A stretch of 64,000 nt of DNA from the NCBI GenBank assembly GCA_030950085.1, contig JAUZRW010000023.1, positions 1 through 64,000 on the forward strand. Direction: 5' to 3'. Below, piece by piece: positions 45,030 to 52,946 of this stretch; position 1 is the first letter of the stretch; every line of letters starts with the position of its first letter. The translations under genes were made by a program, and so were the position numbers. Under the pieces are notes generated by a model that was given only the letters and a program-made list of their open reading frames with translations, did not search any database and was not told the origin of the DNA. The DNA comes from Anaerolineae bacterium (lineage in GTDB: Bacteria > Chloroflexota > Anaerolineae > Aggregatilineales > Phototrophicaceae).

Positions 45030-46289
45030 ATGCGACGCTTCGCTTTTATGCTACTTGTACTCGGTCTTGTGCTACCCACCATAGCGCAGGTTGATTCAAC
45101 CGAAACGCCCAATCCCATAACGGCAACTTATACACCAACATTCACTCATACTGTCACAGCAACATTGACACCTACTACGACAGTAACGGCGACATCGACA
45201 AGCACCGCAACTGAAACCCCCTTGCCATCACCAACACCGGAAATGACAGATATCATTATCCCAAGTGATACAATGACTCCATCGCCCGAAGTGACCGCTA
45301 TTGTCGAAATCACTCCCGAAGTGACAGCCGAAGTCATCCCAAGTGATACAGCGACTCCATTGCCCGAAGTGACTGCTATTGTTGAAATCACAGCAGAGGT
45401 CACGGCGGAAAGTACCATAGAAATTGCACCATCGCCTGAAGTGACAATAGAAACAACAGTAGAAATAAGCGAAGAAATCCTGCCAGAAGTCACTCTTCTG
45501 CCTACCGAACCTGTCATAGAAGAAACCGAAGTCATTCTTCCAGAAGTCACGGTGGAAGTGACAGAAATGGTTGAATCGACAGCCGAAGTGACCGTTGCAG
45601 TAGAGATGACTCCCGAAGTGACAGCGATTGTTGAGATAACACCCGAAGTCACTCCCGAAATGACAGCGATTGTCGAAGTCACAGAAGAAATAGTTAGCCT
45701 ATTAACAGCAACGCCGGGTGGGGTAGCATTACGCTTTGTTCAGGGGATTGCGACCTACCAGAATCGTCCGATTGCGTCGGGTATCACTGTGATGATATGG
45801 TCACAAGATGATGTGCTATTGAGCGTTACAAATACCAATGATGGCGGTATCTATAGCCTTCCTGCGCCCTCAGACCAAGCATACTGGCTCGTTGCCGATA
45901 GCGAACGTCATCAGGAAATCCGAATTTGGATTGAGGTCGGTCAAACATTGCCACAAATTGTTTTAGCAGGGGGTGATTTAGATAATGATGGCTGCATCGG
46001 TCAAAGTGATTTGGATATCTTGATTCGTAATTATGACCAAGCAGAAACACTCACTACTGATATTAATGGGGATGGCATCACGAATCTATCTGATTTAGCC
46101 ATTTTGACAGGCAATTATCGAGATTGCGACACCGACAATACCTCAATTATCCACCAAACAGCGACACCCGAAGCTACAGCAGAAATAACGCCAGAAGTGA
46201 TACTTTCAGAAACACCCGAAGCAGAAATCACAGCACCGATAACGCCATTGCCTACTGTAGAAGTAACAGGAGATGTTACACAACCTTAA
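45030..46289 (+). CDS. Secreted Thr/Glu/Val-repeat protein with a C-terminal dockerin-like domain
   Basis: About 419 residues from ATG 45030. A signal peptide (RRFAFMLLVLGLVLPTIAQ) is followed by a Thr-rich segment and a long repetitive stalk of PEVTAIVEITPEVTAE-like units (about residues 70-230). A small carboxypeptidase-regulatory-like beta domain (VQGIATYQNRPIASGITVMIW, about 238-310) comes next. Then come two EF-hand-like dockerin repeats: DLDNDGCIGQSDLDILIRNY and DINGDGITNLSDLAILTGNY (about 318-365). After a Thr/Glu-rich tail there is no anchor. Dockerin repeats bind Ca and a cohesin; the cohesin protein at 48971 is the obvious partner. Function of the stalk is unknown. Confidence 0.75.
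   Translation: MRRFAFMLLVLGLVLPTIAQVDSTETPNPITATYTPTFTHTVTATLTPTTTVTATSTSTATETPLPSPTPEMTDIIIPSDTMTPSPEVTAIVEITPEVTAEVIPSDTATPLPEVTAIVEITAEVTAESTIEIAPSPEVTIETTVEISEEILPEVTLLPTEPVIEETEVILPEVTVEVTEMVESTAEVTVAVEMTPEVTAIVEITPEVTPEMTAIVEVTEEIVSLLTATPGGVALRFVQGIATYQNRPIASGITVMIWSQDDVLLSVTNTNDGGIYSLPAPSDQAYWLVADSERHQEIRIWIEVGQTLPQIVLAGGDLDNDGCIGQSDLDILIRNYDQAETLTTDINGDGITNLSDLAILTGNYRDCDTDNTSIIHQTATPEATAEITPEVILSETPEAEITAPITPLPTVEVTGDVTQP
45258..45391 (+). repeat. In-gene direct repeat encoding stalk units
   Basis: Two 56-bp copies (45258-45313 and 45336-45391), starting ATCCCAAGTGATACA, lie 78 bp apart. They are nearly identical at DNA level, indicating recent unit duplication. Confidence 0.75.
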
Positions 46290-46364
46290 GAGTATTTTAC
46301 ATTTTTATTGATACCGTGTATGCTATTAACTATAGACAAATCATAAATCCGAGGGGGTTTATAC

Positions 46365-48611
46365 ATGAGATTATCGTTCACAAAACATGCCGGGATATTG
46401 GGAACGCTCATATTCTTCTTGTTGCTCGTGATGCAACCGGTCTCCGCGCAAGTTGTTCCACTGATGTACTTATATTTCAACTGGACACCCGATGAACAAT
46501 TGACCAGTTTTGATGAAGATGGTTCGACAGTCATTGAACCGGATGAAGAACGTTTTGCCTCCGCGCAAATTTATATTGATGGCAATGTGCAATTTTGGGC
46601 AATTGATGTAATTTGTCGCGTCGGTTCTGGCTTGGAATTGGAAATGGTCGATATTACTTTCCCGCAAGGCACATGGGGCGTAGCAGGCACGGATTATCTC
46701 AGCACACCCGGCTCTGCAAACGTTGCCACACGCTACAATCAATCGCCCGGTGGGGGTACTTTAGCCTTTACGATTACCCGTGTGGGGGCTAATACAACGC
46801 CTGTCGGTGTCAACGGGGTCGATTATACCTTGCCGATAGCCAATGTACGCTTCAAAGTGCGTAATCGACTTGCTGATGCTTATGTGCCGACTGCCTGTAC
46901 ATACGTCCGCTTCCTCAACCGCGATGGACGTATCACACTCGCTGGGCGACAAGGGACATTCACCCAATTATTTGTGCGCGTGGGCTATACTTTACGCGGT
47001 ACAGCATTACGTCAGGGGTCAATCTACCATAGCAATATTCGCGTCACTTGTACCAATCTAGCGCGTGCGGCTATTGATGCGACTTATGCGGCTAATCCAC
47101 CGACAGCCTATACTTTAGTTAATGGGGCTTTCACTTTCGGCGGCGCTGTCTTGACGACGCAGGCTAATCATTTAAGGGATTTTGGTCTGTATGAGTGTGT
47201 CTATCGAAGCGATTGGAATCGCAATGGCATAGTCGATGGTACCGATGACCAATTCCTAGAATCAGTATCGTATATCAATTTGACAACCCCCAAATATCAA
47301 TTAATGCCTGTAACCGTTCGTTCCGGCGATTTTGATGCAAGCAATACGATTGCATTAGCAGATTTGAATATCATCACGGGCAGCTTTGGTAGTATAACAG
47401 CCGCAATCTTTGATGATGGCGATGCTAACGGTGATAGGCGCATCAATCAAAACGACCTCGCATTAGTCGCAGGTAATGTTGACCTATCCGATGCTGCGAA
47501 TCCATTATCGGCTGAACATACGCTGTATAGTCTCGGAACAGATTACAATGGTCTCTATCTCTTCCCCAACAGTCGCGTTTATATGGGAACGCCTGATTCT
47601 GGTGCGCTGACACGGCGCAATATTTATAGTGTCACCCGTGATTTCTGGGCAACACTGTCACCGGACGGGTCTGAATATGCTTATATTGCAGTCAATCGGA
47701 TTAACAATCAGCACGCGCTCTATATTGGTAACACCATTAATGGCATCGGAGTCCCATTCCGTTTACCGCTTCGCTTCCAATATCCAGAGGCTTTAGCGCC
47801 TTCGTGGTCGCCTGATGGAAGTTTAATCGCGTGGGTCTGCTCGACTAATACTGTGGGTGCCGCAGGCGAACCTCTGCAAGGGTATCAACTGAATCAAGGC
47901 GCTTTGTGCTATGCCAATCGTGGCGATTTGATAGGGAATACCACGACTATCGTTGATAACAGCATCGATTCTATCTTCCCACCTGCATGGTTGAGTTATC
48001 CGTACCAAAATGGGCAAGGATTCGCTATTATCTACTCCGATGGTGGGCAATTGAGATATTACGATTTGACCAGCAATAGCTCTGGTGTCGTCGCCGATTT
48101 GCCGGCGGGTTCTGATATGCCAGTCATTATCAATCACTGGTCAGGCGATAGCTACTTGTTCTTCCGCTATGACAATGGTGGAACGTATGAATTGCGAGTC
48201 GCCAAACTTGAATTGGCAAATACGTATATTGTCAATGCCGATGGTCTAACCTTTGCGGCTGCAACTCCCTTTGGTGCTGTCGGAACATCAGGTGCGCCGG
48301 ATGCTTTATATATGGTGGTTGATGGCACTGCCAATGTTGAATACTATGATGTGTCGCAATTCTTGGATATCATGCTCTATGCCGATAGAGCAGGTTACAA
48401 TACCACGAATGTCAATTTCGCTGTTGCCCCGAATATTGCGCCTGACATCTTGACCAATTTCTGGACAGCCGAGGCAAATCCGCATTTCCTTGATGGTAGT
48501 GTCGGTAATCCAACGCAAGATAGTTACTTCGGCACGGGCGAATGGGATGGTAATCCACTCACGCCGACCTTCCTCCATGCCCATCGTATTACTTTCGATT
48601 GGGTGCCATAG
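46365..48611 (+). CDS. Secreted protein with cohesin-like, dockerin-like and WD40/TolB-like parts
   Basis: 748 residues. Signal peptide (ILGTLIFFLLLVMQPVSAQ), then a cohesin-like sandwich (about 60-180: VQFWAIDVICRVGSGLELEMVDITFP and YTLPIANVRFKV). A regulatory-like beta domain (LRGTALRQGSIYHSNIRVTC) follows. A dockerin pair has GDFDASNTIALADLNIITGSF and GDANGDRRINQNDLALVAGNV (about 323-375). A beta-propeller-like half has ATLSPDGSEYAYIAV and PSWSPDGSLIAWVC. GGGGG upstream of ATG 46365 is the ribosome site. It could bind a cohesin by its dockerin and another partner by the propeller. Confidence 0.75.
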   Translation: MRLSFTKHAGILGTLIFFLLLVMQPVSAQVVPLMYLYFNWTPDEQLTSFDEDGSTVIEPDEERFASAQIYIDGNVQFWAIDVICRVGSGLELEMVDITFPQGTWGVAGTDYLSTPGSANVATRYNQSPGGGTLAFTITRVGANTTPVGVNGVDYTLPIANVRFKVRNRLADAYVPTACTYVRFLNRDGRITLAGRQGTFTQLFVRVGYTLRGTALRQGSIYHSNIRVTCTNLARAAIDATYAANPPTAYTLVNGAFTFGGAVLTTQANHLRDFGLYECVYRSDWNRNGIVDGTDDQFLESVSYINLTTPKYQLMPVTVRSGDFDASNTIALADLNIITGSFGSITAAIFDDGDANGDRRINQNDLALVAGNVDLSDAANPLSAEHTLYSLGTDYNGLYLFPNSRVYMGTPDSGALTRRNIYSVTRDFWATLSPDGSEYAYIAVNRINNQHALYIGNTINGIGVPFRLPLRFQYPEALAPSWSPDGSLIAWVCSTNTVGAAGEPLQGYQLNQGALCYANRGDLIGNTTTIVDNSIDSIFPPAWLSYPYQNGQGFAIIYSDGGQLRYYDLTSNSSGVVADLPAGSDMPVIINHWSGDSYLFFRYDNGGTYELRVAKLELANTYIVNADGLTFAAATPFGAVGTSGAPDALYMVVDGTANVEYYDVSQFLDIMLYADRAGYNTTNVNFAVAPNIAPDILTNFWTAEANPHFLDGSVGNPTQDSYFGTGEWDGNPLTPTFLHAHRITFDWVP

Positions 48612-48641
48612 GCAAATAGCTTGACCCTATAGATACAGATT

Positions 48642-48670
48642 AAGAGAGGGTATTTTGCCCTCTCTTTTCG
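48642..48670 (+). terminator. Intrinsic terminator after the dockerin genes
   Basis: AGAGAGGG - TATTTTG - CCCTCTCT followed by TTTTCG: a perfect 8-bp stem with a T-run. Confidence 0.8.
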
Positions 48671-48812
48671 TTTGAAGAATAAGATGATTTATCGCATAAT
48701 TAATCGGATAGTGTAGCGGCACATGACAATCTGCCAAACTAAAATACAGAGAGTCGAAAGCCAAATTCAGTGAATCGCAGATTCGAGCATTATTCTTGTT
48801 TTGGGTCACTCA

Positions 48813-48836
48813 CGGACGAGATATATCTCGTCCCTA
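48813..48836. repeat. Dispersed palindromic element (GGACGAGATA core)
   Basis: A perfect 20-bp palindrome with arm GGACGAGATA (48814-48833), followed by CTAC. Same GG...CCCTAC frame as the other elements, different arm sequence. Confidence 0.65.
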
Positions 48837-48856
48837 CAGGTCAAAAATGGTCTTTT

Positions 48857-48881
48857 GTAGGGACAGCATACATGCTGTCCG
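48857..48881. repeat. Dispersed palindromic element (GGACAGCAT core)
   Basis: GTAG followed by GGACAGCAT - AC - ATGCTGTCC: perfect 9-bp arms, 24 bp after the preceding element and in opposite orientation to it. Confidence 0.65.
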
Positions 48882-48970
48882 CAGTAAAAAATACAAAATG
48901 ATAATTTACCGAAACTGAGAATCAACAACTGATAACGAATAACTATTTTCTCAGAAAAGGAGAATTTATC

Positions 48971-49795
48971 ATGCGCTTAAGATGGCTTTGGATGATTTTC
49001 ATGCTGCTGATGCCTCTTACATCAATCGCACAAGATGACCCAGCAATCTTAGCCTTAAGAGCCGATACAACAGATTTACAGACAGGTGAATTTTATCCTG
49101 TGCGTATTGAAATTGATAACGTCAGCGACTTGTGGTCGGTCACGATGCAAATTGCTTATGACCCACAAATGCTCTATATCGTGGGGACAGATTCCGGCTC
49201 ACCAATTGAATTAGGCGATTTTCTGAGCGACGGCGGATTAATTATCCAGAACAGCGTGCGTGAGCAAGATGGTTTTGTCCGTTACACCCCATCGCGTATT
49301 GCCCCCGCTGACCCTGTGTCGGGTAATGGGGTCATTGGGACATTTCTTGTTTTCCCGTTACAAGCAGGGGAGGTCACGCTTTCGTTTTTGGATGCTGATA
49401 TGTCGCGCATCATCTTCAGCACCAATGAAGAGGGCTTGCGAACAGTCCAAGAATCGGTCTCGATTCCATTTGCTGTAACACAACTGACATTCACTATCAC
49501 AGGGGAGATAGTCACGCCACCGCCTGAAGCAACCGCGACACCTACGCCGAGTGTGACTCCGATAGCCCCTCAAAACACAGATGAGCCAACTTTCACACCA
49601 GAACCAACGCTAGTTGTTGTCACAGACTCAGCAACTATCAATACACCCACGCCTGTAGCAACACCCGATATATCTAGTGATACAGAATCTACAACATCGA
49701 CTTTGTTATATGTGGCAATTGGCGCAGTACTTGTGGCAGCATTAGGCTTAGTTATCGTGCTTATTGTTATGCGGCGCGGACGTTCAAAAGCATAA
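48971..49795 (+). CDS. Membrane-anchored cohesin-domain protein
   Basis: 274 residues: signal peptide (LWMIFMLLMPLTSIAQ), then one cohesin-type domain at about 27-170 (LRADTTDLQTGEFYPVRIEIDNVSDLWSVTMQIAYDPQMLYIVG, then NGVIGTFLVFPLQAGEVTLSFLDADMS). A Thr/Pro-rich stalk (about 185-240) leads to a C-terminal TM helix (LLYVAIGAVLVAALGLVIVLIVM) and a basic RRGRSKA tail. This is a surface receptor layout for dockerin proteins, fitting the two dockerin genes upstream. AGGAG precedes the ATG. Cohesin-dockerin pairs outside cellulosomes occur in many bacteria, and the ligand specificity here is not provable from sequence. Confidence 0.8.
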   Translation: MRLRWLWMIFMLLMPLTSIAQDDPAILALRADTTDLQTGEFYPVRIEIDNVSDLWSVTMQIAYDPQMLYIVGTDSGSPIELGDFLSDGGLIIQNSVREQDGFVRYTPSRIAPADPVSGNGVIGTFLVFPLQAGEVTLSFLDADMSRIIFSTNEEGLRTVQESVSIPFAVTQLTFTITGEIVTPPPEATATPTPSVTPIAPQNTDEPTFTPEPTLVVVTDSATINTPTPVATPDISSDTESTTSTLLYVAIGAVLVAALGLVIVLIVMRRGRSKA

Positions 49796-49807
49796 GAGGG
49801 AATTGAA

Positions 49808-49833
49808 AAGGGCAGAAAATAGATTCTGCCCTT
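49808..49833 (+). terminator. Intrinsic terminator after the cohesin gene
   Basis: AAGGGCAGAA - AATAGA - TTCTGCCCTT: a perfect 10-bp stem followed by GATTTGT, just after the stop at 49795. Confidence 0.75.
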
Positions 49834-49911
49834 GATTTGTCTACATCTCTGGAAAATACGGCACAATCCGCCTACAATGCACAAGTAACAATCACACTAG
49901 GATGCTAAATT

Positions 49912-51051
49912 ATGCTGGTCAACGGAAAACACTATCGGACAATTTGGCTCAAAAGCGATGACGAATCAGTCATACAGATTATTGACCAACGCCATTTGCC
50001 GCATCACTTCATCATTGAAGACCTACACACCGTCGATGATGTCGCTGAGGCTATCAAAGAGATGCACGTTCGCGGTGCAGGCTTAATTGGCGCAACAGCA
50101 GGCTATGGTATGCTCATCGCAACACGTCAGATTGCAGAATCAACAACTGATGATGAAGTTTTCATGAGGCAACTCTCGCAAATCGGAGAGCAACTCAAGG
50201 CAACACGTCCTACGGCTGTCAACTTAGAATGGGCAGTCAAGCGACAATTAGCAGCAATCGGGACAGTCAGTGGGGCAGAGGCAAAAATCACGATAGCACG
50301 CGAAACAGCCCAACACATTGCCGATGAAGATGCCGCAGCTTGTAAAAATATCGGCGAACACGGTCTAAAAATTATCCAGAACATCAGTCAGCAAAAAAAC
50401 GGTAACGTCGTCAATATCCTCACACATTGCAATGCCGGCTGGTTAGCTTTTGTCGATTATGGGTCAGCAACCGCGCCGATTTATGCCGCACATGATAGCG
50501 GAATTAATGTGCATGTTTGGGTTGATGAAACCCGTCCGCGCAATCAAGGCGCACGTCTCACAGCATGGGAACTCGGTCAACATAATGTTCCACATACAAT
50601 CATTGCAGATAATGTCGGTGGACACTTGATGCAGCATGGCATGGTCGATATGGTCATTACGGGCGCAGACCGTGTAACCTATACAGGCGATGCAGCTAAT
50701 AAAATCGGCACTTATCTCAAAGCACTTGCTGCTAAAGATAACGATGTTCCCTTTTATGTCGCCTTGCCCTCATCGACATTTGATTGGCAGAAACGCGACG
50801 GCTTACGCGAAATCCCCATTGAAGAACGGGGCAGTGATGAAGTTCACACTATGAAAGGTGTTGATGCAAACGATACCCTTCGTCAAATAAGAATCACACC
50901 CAAAGATTCTCCAGCCGCAAATTATGGCTTTGATGTGACTCCAGCACGGTTGATTACGGGTCTCATTACTGAGAGTGGCATTTGTGAAGCATCCGAAAAT
51001 AGTGTGCTAGAATTATTTCCTGAAAAACAACACGAAACAACATCAACATAA
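49912..51051 (+). CDS. mtnA: Methylthioribose-1-phosphate isomerase
   Basis: 379 residues; converts 5-methylthioribose-1-phosphate to methylthioribulose-1-phosphate in methionine salvage. Signature stretches are MHVRGAGLIGATAGYG, LTHCNAGWLAFVDYGSATAPIY with the catalytic Cys, VDETRPRNQGARLTAWEL, ITGADRV...GDAANKIGTYL with the catalytic Asp, and the closing ERGSDEV. The eIF2B-alpha-like fold also includes ribose-1,5-bisphosphate isomerases, but the Cys-Asp pair fits MtnA. Co-oriented with def, 17 bp downstream. No other mtn gene in the window. Confidence 0.92.
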   Translation: MLVNGKHYRTIWLKSDDESVIQIIDQRHLPHHFIIEDLHTVDDVAEAIKEMHVRGAGLIGATAGYGMLIATRQIAESTTDDEVFMRQLSQIGEQLKATRPTAVNLEWAVKRQLAAIGTVSGAEAKITIARETAQHIADEDAAACKNIGEHGLKIIQNISQQKNGNVVNILTHCNAGWLAFVDYGSATAPIYAAHDSGINVHVWVDETRPRNQGARLTAWELGQHNVPHTIIADNVGGHLMQHGMVDMVITGADRVTYTGDAANKIGTYLKALAAKDNDVPFYVALPSSTFDWQKRDGLREIPIEERGSDEVHTMKGVDANDTLRQIRITPKDSPAANYGFDVTPARLITGLITESGICEASENSVLELFPEKQHETTST

Positions 51052-51068
51052 AAAACAGAGAGACGTAT

Positions 51069-51620
51069 ATGCCTGTTAGACACATTCTCAAATTCCCACA
51101 AGAAGAAGAGGGCTTACGCAAAAAGTCCAAATCTGTGAAACGCAATGACCCACAATTGAAATCATTGATTCAAGACTTAAAGGATACCCTCGCTACTCAA
51201 GATGGGGCTGGACTTGCTGCACCTCAAATTGGTGTCCATAAGCGCGTCGCCTTAATCTCGTTAGGGCAAGATAATGAAGAGGGGATGCGCGAACCCTTCG
51301 CAATCATCAATCCTGTCATCACAAAAAAGGGTAGCCCTAAAAAGGGATTTGATGGTTGCCTGAGTATGCCGGGCTGGATGACATGGGATACAAAACGCCC
51401 CGAATGGTTAGAATTCAGAGCGCGAGATGAAAATTGGAAGCCCATTCAGATGCGCGTCGAAGATATAGATGCACGAGTCGTCAGCCACGAGATAGACCAC
51501 TTAGACGGCATACTCTTTTTAGACCATCTCGAATCAGACTCGAAACTCTTTATTGTCCGCATTGACGAAAATGGTGAGGAGAAATTAGTCGAAATTACGC
51601 AACTTCTCTCCGGCAGATAG
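51069..51620 (+). CDS. def: Peptide deformylase
   Basis: 183 residues; removes the formyl group from nascent protein N-termini. Motif 1 is GAGLAAPQIG, motif 2 DGCLSMPGW (normally EGCLS: Glu is replaced by Asp) and motif 3 HEIDHLDGILF, giving the Cys-His-His metal site. The first Met is removed from the usual VR-IL-FP start: MPVRHILKFPQEE. Follows mtnA closely and may be co-transcribed. Confidence 0.93.
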   Translation: MPVRHILKFPQEEEGLRKKSKSVKRNDPQLKSLIQDLKDTLATQDGAGLAAPQIGVHKRVALISLGQDNEEGMREPFAIINPVITKKGSPKKGFDGCLSMPGWMTWDTKRPEWLEFRARDENWKPIQMRVEDIDARVVSHEIDHLDGILFLDHLESDSKLFIVRIDENGEEKLVEITQLLSGR

Positions 51621-51747
51621 GCGCAAAGTAAGCTAATCCTACAATCGACAAACTGTGGGGAGTGAGAAAAATCCACTGCCCCAACTTGAAATTCATGCAA
51701 AACCCTGTAATCTATAATCAACATTCACCATAACATGCGAGGTAAAA

Positions 51748-52872
51748 ATGCGTATATCCCTATTCCGCGTCGCAACCATCCTCATTCTAGCACTCATCGC
51801 CGCCGCTTGTTTGCCAGCAACACCCACGCCAACACCGCCAGCCACATTGATACCGACACCCACGCCACTTCCGGGTATTGGGGCAGTTTGCTTAGTAACC
51901 GATGTTGGCACAATCACAGACGGTACATTCAATCAGTATGCTTATGAAGGAATGCTCCGTGCCGCAGAAGAGTTTGAGATGTCTGACCCTACTTATTATG
52001 AAAGTCAATCACACGAAGATTTCATTGCAAATATCAACCAATGTATTGAAGACGGTGCAGATGCAGTAATAACCGTCGGCTTCTTGCTACAAAGCGCAAC
52101 GCTAGAAGCAGCTATCGCCAACTCAGATGTTTACTTCATTGGCATTGACCAAGACTTTCAAAATACAGAAGATGCACCCGATAATGTCACCGGTGTTCAA
52201 TTCCGCGAAGATGAAGCTGGATTCCTCGTGGGCGCACTTGCAGCCATTGTTGCTAATGAACAAGGTAGCGAAGTAATTGCCGGAATATACGGTATTGATG
52301 TTCCTGCCGTAGTACGTTTCCGTAATGGCTTCGAGCAAGGGGCATTGCATATCAACCCAGATTGGGAAGTTGGTGTCAATATTCTAGGACGCTATCATGA
52401 CTCGTTCGGTGACACAGAAGCTGGTATACAAGCAGCACAAGACTTCATAGAGGAAGGCGCGACAATTATTTTTGGAGCTGGTGGACCTCTCGGCTCTGCT
52501 GGAATCTTGTACGCTGCATCACAAGGTACTTATGTGATTGGCGTAGACCAAGACGAATACTTCACCACATTTAATCAGGGTGCAGTAGATGGTTCTGAAT
52601 ATCTAATTTCAAGTGCGCTTAAACGTGTAGACCAAGGTGTTCTCGATACGATAGGAATCCTTGCAGAAGGGCGCTATGGCAGTTTCCCCGGTAGCACGAA
52701 TTATCTGCTTGATGCAGCACGCGGCGGGGTCGGTTTTGCTGACCCTCACGATGCCGAATTATCCGAAGATGTCTTATCACAAGTATCAACCGTTTTACAA
52801 GCACTCGTGAATGACGAACTCGAAACAGGCGTTGACCCTGCTACAGGCAATTTACTCGATTCAGAAGAGTAA
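51748..52872 (+). CDS. BMP-family (PnrA-like) substrate-binding lipoprotein
   Basis: 374 residues. Lipoprotein signal with lipobox LIAAAC (Cys near 21), then a Thr/Pro tether (PATPTPTPPATLIPTPTP). The BMP core is VCLVTDVGTITDGTFNQYAYEG, VITVGFLLQSATLEAA, GVQFREDEAGFLVGALAAIV, GIYGIDVPAVVRFRNGFEQGALHINPDWEVGVN and VIGVDQDEYFTTF. It is highly similar to 21261-22355 along its length, ending DPATGNL as the other ends DPVSGDL. Likely binds a nucleoside-like ligand at the membrane surface. No ABC permease or ATPase gene is adjacent. Confidence 0.9.
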   Translation: MRISLFRVATILILALIAAACLPATPTPTPPATLIPTPTPLPGIGAVCLVTDVGTITDGTFNQYAYEGMLRAAEEFEMSDPTYYESQSHEDFIANINQCIEDGADAVITVGFLLQSATLEAAIANSDVYFIGIDQDFQNTEDAPDNVTGVQFREDEAGFLVGALAAIVANEQGSEVIAGIYGIDVPAVVRFRNGFEQGALHINPDWEVGVNILGRYHDSFGDTEAGIQAAQDFIEEGATIIFGAGGPLGSAGILYAASQGTYVIGVDQDEYFTTFNQGAVDGSEYLISSALKRVDQGVLDTIGILAEGRYGSFPGSTNYLLDAARGGVGFADPHDAELSEDVLSQVSTVLQALVNDELETGVDPATGNLLDSEE

Positions 52873-52946
52873 TTTAAGCAGACGGCGTATCAAGACAAGC
52901 CATCGAATCACATACAATTATGGGGATATAGGCAACTGTATCCCTA

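Larger units (their letters stand above)
48612..48970. other. Intergenic region with terminator and two palindromes
   Basis: 359 bp: a terminator at 48642-48670, then two palindromic elements (48813-48836 and 48857-48881) and A+T-rich sequence before the cohesin gene. No gene is seen. Confidence 0.6.

Noticed and set aside
45146-45682. Long minus-strand frame full of Val/Thr/Ser (178 residues) opposite the stalk gene
   Set aside because: It is the mirror of the repetitive PEVTAIVEIT coding unit; the plus frame has a signal peptide and dockerin repeats, and the minus frame has no domain or ribosome site.
52922-52945. Terminator between the BMP lipoprotein and primase genes
   Set aside because: A 6-bp GGGATA/TATCCC stem without a T-run is too weak to list.
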